DNA of 64,000 nt from Mariniphaga anaerophila (GTDB lineage: Bacteria; Bacteroidota; Bacteroidia; Bacteroidales; Prolixibacteraceae), in assembly GCF_900129025.1 (NCBI RefSeq), contig NZ_FQUM01000001.1, positions 372,001 through 436,000 of the forward strand. Reading direction: 5' to 3'. Positions 17,736 to 26,190 of the stretch are shown here, one piece after another. Numbering within the stretch: the stretch's first letter is position 1; the number at the start of each line of letters is the position of its first letter. Position numbers and translations under genes: made by a program. Under the pieces are notes generated by a model that searched no databases, was not told the origin of the DNA, and saw only the letters and a program-made list of their open reading frames with translations.

Positions 17736-19085
17736 TTACTTACTTATTTTGTTTTTTCGGTATTCAATAAAAAGAAGATAACCGGCATTGAGGCTTGCAA
17801 GTATATCTGAAGTTGGCATGCTCATCCAAACCCCTTTTACGCCAAAAAGCGAAGGAAAAATGAGCAGGCAGGGCAAAAGAAACAATACCTGCCGTGTAAG
17901 CGACAGATAAATGGCTTTCCCGGGTTTTCCAATACTTTGAAAAAAATTGGAAGCCACCATCTGAAACCCAATAATTGGTGTGCTGATGAAAACGATTCTT
18001 AATCCGGTTACTGCAATATCAATCAATTCCTTCTCGCGGGTGAATATAGAAGCCACTGTTCGCGGAAAAAACTCGCCAACAATAAAGCCGACAAGCATAA
18101 CGCCTGTTGCCAGAAATATGGTATGGGTCAGCACTTTTGTAACCCTTTCGTTTTGCCGGGCGCCGTAATTGTAACCGGCAATGGGTTGCATTCCCTGGTT
18201 AAGTCCCAAAACCACCATTACAAACAAAAATATTACCCGATTAATTATGCCGAATGCGCCAACTGCAAGGTCGCCACCATGTTGGGTGAGGCTTTGGTTA
18301 ATAATAATTACGATTACCGAAGCTGCAACGTTCATGGAAAAAGGAGAAATACCAATTGCGAGCGAATCGAGTACAATTCTGCGTTTAAGCGAAAAAGTAT
18401 CTCTTTTTAAATGAACAAGGTTGTTTTTATTGCTGAAGATTTTGATTTGCCAAATAAGCATGGATGTTTGTGCAAGAACTGTTGCAATGGCGGCACCACG
18501 AATTCCGAGGTTCATTACATAAATAAAAATGGGAGTCAAAATTGCATTTATTACCACCGACAAAATGGTGGTCGTCATTGCTTTTCGTGGTTCTCCAATT
18601 GCCCTGAGCAGTGCATTCAAACCAAGGTACATATGAGTAACAATATTCCCCAGTGAAATAATTACCATATAATCGTGTGCATAAGAAATAGTGTCTTTGC
18701 TGGCTCCGAAAAAATAGAGAATGGGGTCGAGAAATGTTAACACAATAACCGAATACAAAACTCCGAGAACGAGGTTCAGCACAAACACATTTCCAAGAAT
18801 GCGGTTAGCAGTTGCATAATCTTTTTGCCCAAGCCGCAACGACATGAGGGTGGAAGCTCCCACGCCAACAAGTGAGCCAAATGCTGCACCAAGGTTCATT
18901 AACGGAAATGTAATTGCCAGCCCCGAAATGGCCAAAGCGCCAACCCCCTGCCCAATAAACACGCTATCGGTAATATTATACAGCGAAGTTGCGGTCATTG
19001 CAATTACCGAAGGAATTGCGTATTGCAAAAGTAAGCGCCACACATTTTCGGTACCCAAAGCTACTGTCGATTTATTTTGCTCCAT
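17736..19085 (-). CDS. MATE-family efflux transporter
   Basis: A 449-residue, twelve-helix cation-coupled multidrug exporter of the MATE family. Typical segments: WRLLLQYAIPSVIAMTATSL near the start, VFIGQGVGALAISGLAITFP, and GLNQGMQPIAGYNYGARQ in the second half. It uses Na+ or H+ to expel cationic drugs or metabolites across the inner membrane. A TAATTTTG promoter element lies 59 bases upstream. The cytidylate-kinase-like gene follows 7 bases after. Substrate is not evident. Confidence 0.95.
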   Translation of the reverse strand: MEQNKSTVALGTENVWRLLLQYAIPSVIAMTATSLYNITDSVFIGQGVGALAISGLAITFPLMNLGAAFGSLVGVGASTLMSLRLGQKDYATANRILGNVFVLNLVLGVLYSVIVLTFLDPILYFFGASKDTISYAHDYMVIISLGNIVTHMYLGLNALLRAIGEPRKAMTTTILSVVINAILTPIFIYVMNLGIRGAAIATVLAQTSMLIWQIKIFSNKNNLVHLKRDTFSLKRRIVLDSLAIGISPFSMNVAASVIVIIINQSLTQHGGDLAVGAFGIINRVIFLFVMVVLGLNQGMQPIAGYNYGARQNERVTKVLTHTIFLATGVMLVGFIVGEFFPRTVASIFTREKELIDIAVTGLRIVFISTPIIGFQMVASNFFQSIGKPGKAIYLSLTRQVLFLLPCLLIFPSLFGVKGVWMSMPTSDILASLNAGYLLFIEYRKNKISK

Positions 19086-19143
19086 ATTTTTTTGTTGACA
19101 ATTAAAACTCAGAAGGGCAGAAAAACCGACTTCTTGAATGTTG

Positions 19144-19151
19144 CAAAATTA
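19144..19151 (-). promoter_or_regulatory. -7 element of the MATE gene
   Basis: On the minus strand TAATTTTG matches TAnnTTTG exactly, 59 bases before the start. A TTTC about 20 bases further upstream could serve as the -33 element. Confidence 0.4.
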
Positions 19152-19201
19152 CATTTGTTTTTTGGGAACCCGAAAAAGCCTTTGCTTATTCCGGCGGACA
19201 G

Positions 19202-19220
19202 TTCAATATTTAATATTGAA
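19202..19220. promoter_or_regulatory. Palindrome ttcaatat-tta-atattgaa
   Basis: A perfect 8-3-8 inverted repeat upstream of the MATE promoter and 282 bases before the isomerase. It has the shape of an operator for a dimeric regulator, but its AT-richness makes chance occurrence possible. Confidence 0.3.
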
Positions 19221-19501
19221 TTGGGCTCAATAGAAAATTATAGTTACCCCGCACATGTAAACAAACACCTCGGGACAAACTCTTTTACCACCTCTTTTGC
19301 CTTCTCAAAAGAATGTTTCTCTCCATAAAACGTTTTGCTTTTTGCGCTTTGGCTCGCTTATTCTCTCTCCCGACATTCCTCTTTCAGAATTGTATATTTA
19401 AAAATATCGGATAAGCAGACTGTAAATAGTACATTTATATTATTTTTAACCTTCTATAATTTTTGTCGTTCTAATTAATAAAATCACAATAAATAAGGAT
19501 T

Positions 19502-20422
19502 ATGAAAACTTCACAAAACAGGAGAGATTTCTTTAAAGTATCGGCTGCAGGAGCGCTGGGAATAATGGCGTTTGGACCGATGGCATGCTCGCCGGCTGCT
19601 ACTGTCGACCGCAAAAGCTTCGGAGTGGGACTTCAGCTTTACACCATCCGCGATGCCATGGCTGCCGACGTAAAAGGTTCGTTGCAAAAACTGTCTGACA
19701 TGGGCTACAAAAACCTGGAACTGGCAGACTATTCCAACGGAAAATTCTACGGTTATACTCCTGCCGAATTCAAAAAGATGGTTAACGACATGGGAATGGA
19801 AATTCTTAGCAGCCACACCAGTGTTGAAGCAGAAGGAATTACCATGGAAAGTGCCCAAAAAATGGCAGACGACCACGCCGAACTTGGCGTAAAATATTGC
19901 GTTCAGCCCTGGGTTGAAGAAAAAGACCGGAATATAGAAACCTACAAAAGAATGATTGCCGACTGGAACGAGGTTGGGCGGATTATGAAAAATGTAGGAA
20001 TCCAGTTTGCCTACCACAATCACAATTTCGAATTTGAAAACATGGATGGTGTTGTGCCTTACTTCGACATTTTCATGCCCGAAATGGATGCAGACCTGAT
20101 TACCATGGAGATAGACTTGTTCTGGGCAACAAAAGCAGGACAGGATCCGGTGGAAATTTTCAATAAATATCCGGGGCGTTTCCAACTTTTCCATTTAAAA
20201 GATATGTACACTCAGGAAGCTCCGTTTTTCGACGTAATAAAAGATGACGTTGCGCCGGTTGGTGCCGGAGTAATTGATTTTAAACGAATACTTGCCGCAG
20301 CAGACGTTGCCGGCATGAAGCACCACTTTGTTGAAGATGACAACCAGGGTAACGGAAAACCATTTGAAGCACTGGAAATAAGCATCAACAATTTAACTAC
20401 AGACATTCTGAAAAAAGCATAA
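19502..20422 (+). CDS. Tat-exported sugar phosphate isomerase/epimerase-like protein
   Basis: A TIM-barrel protein of the xylose-isomerase-like (AP_endonuc_2) superfamily, 306 residues. The N-terminus NRRDFFKVSAAGALGIMAF is a Tat signal followed by MACSP, so export, and possibly lipidation, is expected. Barrel metal-site motifs are visible: HNHNFEFE, MEIDLFWATKAGQDPVE, FHLKDM and HFVEDDNQ. Such exported members often act on free or oxidised sugars rather than sugar phosphates. It is a single gene ending in a strong terminator. A related protein is encoded at 40216-41214. Confidence 0.88.
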   Translation: MKTSQNRRDFFKVSAAGALGIMAFGPMACSPAATVDRKSFGVGLQLYTIRDAMAADVKGSLQKLSDMGYKNLELADYSNGKFYGYTPAEFKKMVNDMGMEILSSHTSVEAEGITMESAQKMADDHAELGVKYCVQPWVEEKDRNIETYKRMIADWNEVGRIMKNVGIQFAYHNHNFEFENMDGVVPYFDIFMPEMDADLITMEIDLFWATKAGQDPVEIFNKYPGRFQLFHLKDMYTQEAPFFDVIKDDVAPVGAGVIDFKRILAAADVAGMKHHFVEDDNQGNGKPFEALEISINNLTTDILKKA

Positions 20423-20442
20423 CTTCTTTTTAAGAAGAAGAA

Positions 20443-20480
20443 AAAAAGCCTGGTAAATTTCAACTACCAGGCTTTTTCTT
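20443..20480 (+). terminator. Rho-independent terminator after the isomerase gene
   Basis: AAAAAGCCTGGTA (20443-20455) pairs perfectly with TACCAGGCTTTTT (20465-20477) around a 9-base loop. The hairpin starts 20 bases after the stop codon and its 3' arm ends in a T-run. Confidence 0.85.
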
Positions 20481-20948
20481 TGTCCTCTTAATATTTTTAC
20501 CAGCGCAGTTCAGACAACACCATCTGCCACAAAGAAGGATAATAATTCAGCAGAATACCCCCTCCTTTCTCCACAAAAAAAATGAATTCAAAAATAATTT
20601 GCTACTTGATTTTAAGATAAAAATACCTTAAATTGCTTAAAATATAAGCGTCAAATAAATACATAAACTCTTTAACAATGACACACCGATTTTCTAAAAA
20701 AATAGCCGTAAATTGTATAACCATTAATTCCAATCCATTCTAAGTTAAGAGGAACCGCCTCGCTCCATTCATTTAGCATAAATACCTAGTTAAAACATAT
20801 AATGGCTGAATCTTAGAAATTCAGGAAATGAAAATAGAACCATTAACTAATATACAGAAGCAACTTTCAACAGAATATTGTTGAATCCATTTGGAGCAAC
20901 AATTTCTATAATCACTAATTTTTCACAACCATTAAAATCTAAAAAGTA
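20481..20948. other. 468-base AT-rich upstream region of the calpain-like gene
   Basis: No convincing gene; the longest ATG frame (20678) is 21 codons. A short inverted repeat ttgttg/caacaa (20878-20883, 20897-20902) lies just before the protease gene. No TAnnTTTG element is obvious, which contrasts with several other genes here. Confidence 0.4.
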
Positions 20949-22256
20949 ATGGACAAAGTAACAAATTTGAACGTAGGTGCCATCAACCCTTATGCCCTTA
21001 CCGAAGCACTGGTGGGCAGAAAAATCGATTGGACAAACAAAGCATCCATTGAAATAATGGAAGATGCACTGGAAACGGACTACAGCGAGTTATTCGACAT
21101 GAAGTTTAACTCCCCGATTTTTGCAGGGTTAAAGCTGAATAAAGAAAACATGGCTGAGCCTGTAAAAGCGTCTGAAATTACTATTAGGGGCGACAATGAT
21201 TCTGACACTCCTGATGTTAGCGAGTTAAAAACACTGGAAGAGCTAAAAAAGGTTGGCATTAACAACATCAACGCTACCACTATCCGCTCGGGCGTTTTAA
21301 CGCGCGGTATTCTAAACTTAAAACTGGAAGTTCCTGAGCTGGACAAAACCATTTCGAAAACAAGATTAAGCAAGCCGCTCGCAAACATTTTGCTTGGAGC
21401 GGGCGCAGGTTCTTCTGCTGACTGGACTCCGGGAAACGGCGTATGGAAAGACATGGGCGACTTCTTTAAAGATGTTACCGAATTTTCAGACCCCGTGCAG
21501 GGAGCTATTGGAAACTGTTATTTTATTGCCGCGCTTTCGGCCATTGCCTGGGCAGACCCATACCGCATTATACACCGCAACCGTGCTACCGGAACAGGTG
21601 AAGCCGACCGCGTAAATGCCATCCAGTTTTATTCCAAGGGAGGCGGAAAAAACGCCCCTACAAAGCTGGTAGAAGTAACAGATAAAACTATTGTCCGGAC
21701 GTCAAACAACCAACCGATTTACTGTCGGTCGCGCGATGCAGGAGAAATATACCCTGCACTTTACGAAAAAGCTTTTGCCAAGTGGATTTTAAAAACAAAT
21801 TCAGATAAACCTGATATCACGAAGACGGCTTTCGGCGATCCGGTAAAAGCTACTGCTCAGCTAAACAACAAATCCACTCATTACTACAACACCAGCGGAC
21901 GAACCGGAAGCAAACTCTTTTCCATTGTTCGCGAAAATTCAGCAAGCTACAAAACCATTCACCCGATGACCGCCTGGACTTACGGTTCCAGCAAAGATTA
22001 TACGGGAACTAACGTAGTTGGAAACCATGCGTACACCGTTTTAGGATGGGCATACAAGAACAGTAAAAGTTATATTATTCTGCGAAATCCCTGGGGAGTA
22101 ACAGAGCCCGCCGGGTTAAATACATACCAGGGGGTACTCTCCTTTTTCGACAAGAGTTTCTGGAGGCCGATTAACATGATTGGAAACGATGGCGTTTTCG
22201 CCATTGAGGCCAATTCCTTCCAAAAGCTTTTTGCCGGCTTGGGAGTTGCCAAGTAA
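20949..22256 (+). CDS. Calpain-type (C2) cysteine protease
   Basis: A 435-residue protein whose C-terminal half is a calpain-family papain-fold protease. The triad is visible: QGAIGNCYF with oxyanion Gln184 and nucleophile Cys190, His360 in GNHAYTVLGW, and Asn380 in ILRNPWGV, with the diagnostic NPWG. Residues 1-180 match nothing I recognise; they contain an acidic stretch at 72-95 and a Gly/Ala patch at 149-156 (LGAGAGSS). There is no signal peptide or membrane segment, so it is cytosolic or leaves by a non-Sec route. It lacks the calcium-binding EF-hand domain of animal calpains. A strong terminator follows, then a cell-wall amidase gene in the same direction. Substrate and role are unknown. 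Confidence 0.85.
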   Translation: MDKVTNLNVGAINPYALTEALVGRKIDWTNKASIEIMEDALETDYSELFDMKFNSPIFAGLKLNKENMAEPVKASEITIRGDNDSDTPDVSELKTLEELKKVGINNINATTIRSGVLTRGILNLKLEVPELDKTISKTRLSKPLANILLGAGAGSSADWTPGNGVWKDMGDFFKDVTEFSDPVQGAIGNCYFIAALSAIAWADPYRIIHRNRATGTGEADRVNAIQFYSKGGGKNAPTKLVEVTDKTIVRTSNNQPIYCRSRDAGEIYPALYEKAFAKWILKTNSDKPDITKTAFGDPVKATAQLNNKSTHYYNTSGRTGSKLFSIVRENSASYKTIHPMTAWTYGSSKDYTGTNVVGNHAYTVLGWAYKNSKSYIILRNPWGVTEPAGLNTYQGVLSFFDKSFWRPINMIGNDGVFAIEANSFQKLFAGLGVAK

Positions 22257-22273
22257 AACAAACCATTAAATGT

Positions 22274-22308
22274 GTCTCCAAAGGCATTCTGCCTTTGGAG
22301 ACTTTTTT
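22274..22308 (+). terminator. Strong terminator between protease and amidase genes
   Basis: GTCTCCAAAGGC (22274-22285) pairs perfectly with GCCTTTGGAGAC (22291-22302) around a 5-base loop, followed by six T. It starts 18 bases after the protease stop. The amidase start is only 20 bases past the T-run, so the amidase needs read-through, antitermination or its own promoter. Confidence 0.85.
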
Positions 22309-22327
22309 AAACCCAAAAAAGATAAAC

Positions 22328-22993
22328 ATGGAAAGCCTGTTAAAAATCGCATTCAACGAATTGGGGACAGAAGAAATTCCCGGCAACAGACACAATCCTG
22401 AAATATTGAAATACGCTAAAGAGACAGGAATCTCGGGAATTACCAGCGACGAAATTCCCTGGTGCAGTACGTTCGTCAACTGGGTAGCAAAAAAGGCTGG
22501 CCTTCAAAGTTCAGGCAAAGCAAACGCACGTTCATGGCTGTCAGTAGGAACCCGGGTAAACATGCCCGAGCCCGGCGACATTGTTGTTTTCTGGCGCGAG
22601 AGTCCGGAGTCTTGGAAAGGACATGTAGGTTTTTTTCTGGGTGTTTCATTCGACAAAAAAAGAGTGTACTGCCTTGGAGGAAACCAGGGAAACCGTGTGT
22701 CTGTTTCCGCATATCGGCTAAATACAGTTTTGGCCTATCAACGACTAGCGCCGAAGAGTAAACTCGAAATTCCTGACCCGGTACTTCGTATTGGAAGTAG
22801 AGGAAAAGCAGTTGTAGCCCTACAGGATGCGCTCAAACTTTTAAACATTAATATAGGTACATCCGACGGAGCATTTGGCCCAAAAACTGAAGCCGGGGTA
22901 AAAGAACTTCAAACCAGATTACCTAACCTGGCCATTGACGGGGTTTACAACGAAGCCACGCGCAACCTGCTGGAATCCTTGTTTCAAGAATAA
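22328..22993 (+). CDS. CHAP/NlpC-like amidase with peptidoglycan-binding domain
   Basis: A 221-residue cell-wall hydrolase. Residues 1-140 form a TIGR02594/CHAP-like cysteine peptidase: IPWCSTFVNW with nucleophile Cys46, His99 in KGHVGFF and a polar third residue near Asn119. Residues 152-218 are a PG_binding_1 domain (LRIGSRGKAVVALQDAL, then DGAFGPKTEAGVKELQ). The start at 22328 follows AAAGATAAAC and gives the usual beginning of the family. There is no signal peptide, a pattern shared with phage endolysins and toxin-type effectors. It would cut peptide cross-links in peptidoglycan. No holin or phage structural gene is nearby. Confidence 0.88.
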   Translation: MESLLKIAFNELGTEEIPGNRHNPEILKYAKETGISGITSDEIPWCSTFVNWVAKKAGLQSSGKANARSWLSVGTRVNMPEPGDIVVFWRESPESWKGHVGFFLGVSFDKKRVYCLGGNQGNRVSVSAYRLNTVLAYQRLAPKSKLEIPDPVLRIGSRGKAVVALQDALKLLNINIGTSDGAFGPKTEAGVKELQTRLPNLAIDGVYNEATRNLLESLFQE

Positions 22994-23121
22994 GGGAATA
23001 ACCTGTATTTTTAAATTCCGACACGAAATTTCAGTTTCTTAAAACAAAGAAAGTTCGACTGGCAAAAACCCCGATACAAAATTCATGTTGAAGTAAAAAA
23101 AACAGCATGAAGTTCTGGCAA

Positions 23122-23150
23122 TTGGTTATTTTTGAACAGTGGTATTTTTG
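23122..23150 (+). promoter_or_regulatory. Promoter of the cytosolic Gfo/Idh/MocA gene
   Basis: TTG at 23122-23124 is followed after 18 bases by TATTTTTG (23143-23150), matching the -33/-7 pattern; a second TATTTTTG lies at 23127-23134. The start codon is 31 bases after the proximal -7 element. Confidence 0.5.
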
Positions 23151-23181
23151 AAAAAATCAACTTTACAACAGCCAACTGAAT

Positions 23182-24312
23182 ATGAAAAAACCAATGTTCA
23201 ATATTGCCATTCTGGGATGTGGGAAAGTAGCACACCTGCATGCACAAGCTATCAAAAACTTACCTAATGCCAGATTAGCCGCCGTTTGGAGCCGAACGCA
23301 AAAAACTGCTAAAGAATTTGCCAGCCAATACGAAACCCGGTCTTTTTGCTGCATTTCAGAAATGATTAAAAATGCCCAAATCGACCTGGCAATCATCTGC
23401 ACGCCCCACCCTTTTCATCGCGAACCCGCGCAGGAAGCTGCCCGAGCCGGAGCGCACATTTTAATTGAAAAGCCTCTGGCTTCAACTCTTGAAGATTCCG
23501 ACGCAATTATTGAGGCGTGTAAAATTGCAGGAGTGAAACTGGGCGTTGTTAGCCAAAGAAGATGGTATGCTCCGGTAATGCGAATAAAAAAAGCTATCGA
23601 ATCCGGAAAGATTGGAAAACCGGTATTCGGTACAATTAACATGCTTGGTTGGCGCGACAAAAACTATTACGATGCCGATGCCTGGCGCGGTACCTGGAAA
23701 ATGGAGGGAGGCGGTGTTCTTGTAAATCAGGCGCCCCATCAACTTGATATTTTGCTTTGGTACATGGGAGAAATTGACGAGGTTTACGGAGTATGGAGAA
23801 ACCTAAACCACCCATACATTGAAGTTGACGACACTGCACTGGCAATCATTCAGTTTAAAAGTGGTGCCGTTGGAAACGTAATTGTCAGTAATTCTCAAAA
23901 ACCTGGGATATACGGAAAAGTACACATTCATGGAGAAAATGGCGCATCGGTAGGAGTACAAACCGATGGTGGAGCAATGTTTGTGGCGGGCATATCAAAT
24001 GTTCTGGAACCTCCCATAAACGATTTGTGGACTATCCCCGGAGAAGAAAAACAGCTTGCAAAATGGGTCAAAAAAGATACTGAATTGTTTAAATCCATTG
24101 ACCCGACAATTTTTTATATGGAACGCCAAATTGAAGATTTTCTCAACGCCATTGAAACCGGTAAAGAACCGCTGGTTACAGGAGAAGACGGAAGAAAAAC
24201 AGTTGAACTATTTACGGCAATTTACCGCTCCACCCGCGATAAAAAACCAATCAAATTTCCGCTTGTTCCCGAAAGAAAAGAGGATATGGACGGCAGAATA
24301 CAAAAGCAGTAG
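23182..24312 (+). CDS. Cytosolic Gfo/Idh/MocA-family oxidoreductase
   Basis: A 376-residue NAD(P)-dependent sugar or inositol dehydrogenase-like protein. The Rossmann loop is GCGKVAHLHA (12-21), the strand motif IICTPHPFH and the catalytic-lysine motif IEKPLAST follow. The C-terminal substrate domain contains NQAPHQLDILLWYMG with the family's conserved His. Unlike the two at 6-10 kb it has no signal, so it acts in the cytoplasm. It has its own promoter and converges with folE across 82 bases. Substrate unknown. Confidence 0.9.
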   Translation: MKKPMFNIAILGCGKVAHLHAQAIKNLPNARLAAVWSRTQKTAKEFASQYETRSFCCISEMIKNAQIDLAIICTPHPFHREPAQEAARAGAHILIEKPLASTLEDSDAIIEACKIAGVKLGVVSQRRWYAPVMRIKKAIESGKIGKPVFGTINMLGWRDKNYYDADAWRGTWKMEGGGVLVNQAPHQLDILLWYMGEIDEVYGVWRNLNHPYIEVDDTALAIIQFKSGAVGNVIVSNSQKPGIYGKVHIHGENGASVGVQTDGGAMFVAGISNVLEPPINDLWTIPGEEKQLAKWVKKDTELFKSIDPTIFYMERQIEDFLNAIETGKEPLVTGEDGRKTVELFTAIYRSTRDKKPIKFPLVPERKEDMDGRIQKQ

Positions 24313-24394
24313 CAAATTAAAGCACTCCTTGTTTTCACATTTCAGCCCTAAAACGCTGCGTGCTTTCGACCGTAGCTCAAAAAAACTGATTGAG

Positions 24395-25117
24395 TTACAA
24401 ATTGATGTACCGCAAAAATTCTTCCCGCACCGCTTTGTCTTTAAACTTACCTGAATACTCGGCAGTAACGGTAGTGCTGCTTTCATCGCCAATACCACGG
24501 CACGAAACACACATGTGTTTGGCGTCAATAACCACAGCCACATCTTCAGTTTTTAATACCTTCTTCAGCTCATTGGCAATTTGCACGGTTAACCGTTCCT
24601 GAACCTGTGGTCTGCGTGCAAAGTAATCTACAATGCGGTTAATCTTACTCAGGCCAATTACTTCTCCACTGGAAACATAGGCCACATGCGCCTTTCCCAC
24701 AATCGGAAGAAAATGGTGTTCACAGAAGGAATTCAGACTAATGTCGCGCTCAAGCAACATTTCGTTGTACTTAAACTTATTATCGAATACCGATATTTTT
24801 GGTTTATTGGCAGGATTTAGCCCATAAAAAATCTCTTTCACAAACATTTTTGCGACCCGGTGTGGCGTTCCACGCAAACTGTCGTCGGTTAAATCCAGCC
24901 CGATGGTTTCCATTATGTCCCTAAACTTGTCCTCAATCAATGCAATCTTTTCATCGTCCGATTTATCAAAAGCATCGCTGCGTATTGGAGTTTCAGCAGA
25001 AGTACCAATATGATGGTCTCCCAATATTTCGTATCCGTTGGCTTCTTCGCGGGAGTGCCCGTTGCCGTTCGACTTTACTTTCCCATTCACCGGTTTGAAT
25101 AATAAATCTTCTTTCAT
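24395..25117 (-). CDS. folE: GTP cyclohydrolase I
   Basis: Converts GTP to 7,8-dihydroneopterin triphosphate, the first step of folate (and queuosine precursor) synthesis. Zinc and catalytic residues are in place: FCEHHFLP (Cys132, His134, His135) and HMCVSCRG (Cys203). RGTPHRVAKMFVKEIFYGL and IGLSKINRIVDYFARRPQVQ are family signatures. Residues 1-55 are a polar, probably disordered extension. At 240 residues it is slightly longer than the 220-residue enterobacterial enzyme. A GTAGGG ribosome site precedes the start. It stands alone. Confidence 0.97.
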   Translation of the reverse strand: MKEDLLFKPVNGKVKSNGNGHSREEANGYEILGDHHIGTSAETPIRSDAFDKSDDEKIALIEDKFRDIMETIGLDLTDDSLRGTPHRVAKMFVKEIFYGLNPANKPKISVFDNKFKYNEMLLERDISLNSFCEHHFLPIVGKAHVAYVSSGEVIGLSKINRIVDYFARRPQVQERLTVQIANELKKVLKTEDVAVVIDAKHMCVSCRGIGDESSTTVTAEYSGKFKDKAVREEFLRYINL

Positions 25118-25470
25118 CTTTCCCTACTTTAAATCATTTGTCCTGTTTTCTGTTTTCCTGATTTAAAACATACCAATTTGTATTTTGTTTAATTTTCAAT
25201 AAATAACAAATAAACAAAACTCAATGCTCATAAAATATTTCAAACAAATGTTTATTTCAAATTTTAAAATAAATTGATATTTAATACACTTTCATCAAAT
25301 GAATCACATTTTTATCGGACTACAAAAATGAGAAGCAAATTAAATGGCCGAATAAAAGAAACATTAATCTATTCAGGAAACACAGACCTGCAAACAAAGC
25401 CCAAAAACATATTTTTATAACATAAAGATTTTCGTTTTAATCCTGTAACTTGGCAACAAAAGCAGCAAAA
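25118..25470. other. 353-base AT-rich divergent region
   Basis: Lies between folE (minus) and the second cytidylate-kinase-like gene (plus). It is strongly AT-rich with runs such as aaataaacaaaac. TAACTTGG near 25446 is a weak -7 candidate for the plus-strand gene. No gene or structure is seen. Confidence 0.4.
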
Positions 25471-26190
25471 ATGAGCAACGCGTTACTTGAATATCTGACA
25501 AAAAGAATGGGACATCAACAAACATATTCAGACAAGAATAAGCTTCCGGGACCGCTTATTACAATCTCGCGTGAGGTTGGCTGTAATGGAGTAAAACTCG
25601 CCCATAAAATGACTGACAAACTAAACAGCAGGCATTTGGGCCCCGAATGGAAAGTACTAAGCAAAGAAGTTTTTTTTCAGAGCGCAAAGGAGCTCGACAT
25701 GGAGCCCGAAAAAGTGAAGCGGGTATTCATGTATTCGGACACTTACGGGTTCAATGATATTTTAAATGCATTTGGCACAAAAAAATTCAAAAGCGAAAAG
25801 AAGGTCATTAAAACAGTAAACGAAGTGATCTGTACATTTGCCAAAGAAGGCTTTTGTATTATTGTAGGGCGGGCAGCACACATTATCGCTCACGATATAA
25901 AAAATGCCCTGCACCTCCGGCTGTTGGCTCCGCTCGAATACCGGATTAAAACCATAATCGACAATAATCATTTGAACCGCGAAGAAGCCATCGAATTTAT
26001 AAACAAAGTAGAACGGGAAAGAAAGGCTTTTCGCAAAGCAATACGGCAGGAATCGCCAGAGACCGATTTGTTTGATCTGTGCATAAACAGGGCTTCATTT
26101 AACGACGAAGAGGCGATTGACCTGATTGTAACGGCAGCAGAAAAAAAAGGTATTTTCAACGATTACGGCAAACAGTTCGACTTTTATTGA
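25471..26190 (+). CDS. Cytidylate kinase-like protein (PF13189 type), second copy
   Basis: A 239-residue member of the same family as the protein at 17090-17728. The ATG at 25471 is preferred over a TTG at 25450. The glycine loop reads SREVGCNGVKLAHKM, again without a classic P-loop Lys-Ser/Thr, and IIVGRAAHIIAHDI matches the family's middle block. The C-terminus ends KGIFNDYGKQF. It overlaps the uracil-DNA glycosylase gene on the opposite strand by 7 bases. The role is unknown; the nucleotide-kinase name is by family only. Confidence 0.85.
   Translation: MSNALLEYLTKRMGHQQTYSDKNKLPGPLITISREVGCNGVKLAHKMTDKLNSRHLGPEWKVLSKEVFFQSAKELDMEPEKVKRVFMYSDTYGFNDILNAFGTKKFKSEKKVIKTVNEVICTFAKEGFCIIVGRAAHIIAHDIKNALHLRLLAPLEYRIKTIIDNNHLNREEAIEFINKVERERKAFRKAIRQESPETDLFDLCINRASFNDEEAIDLIVTAAEKKGIFNDYGKQFDFY

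Larger units (their letters stand above)
19086..19501. other. 416-base divergent region
   Basis: Lies between the MATE gene (minus) and the sugar isomerase gene (plus). It carries a -7 element for MATE (19144-19151) and a perfect palindrome (19202-19220). Before the isomerase, TATAATTTTTG at about 19455-19465 resembles a -7 element with one extra base, and AAGGATT precedes its start codon. No gene is seen. Confidence 0.5.

Noticed and set aside
19511-20194. 227-codon minus-strand frame opposite the sugar isomerase
   Set aside because: His/Phe/Val-rich antisense shadow; the plus-strand gene has a Tat signal and barrel motifs.
20678-20743. 21-codon ATG frame in the gap before the calpain-like gene
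   Set aside because: Too short, no ribosome site and no recognisable sequence.
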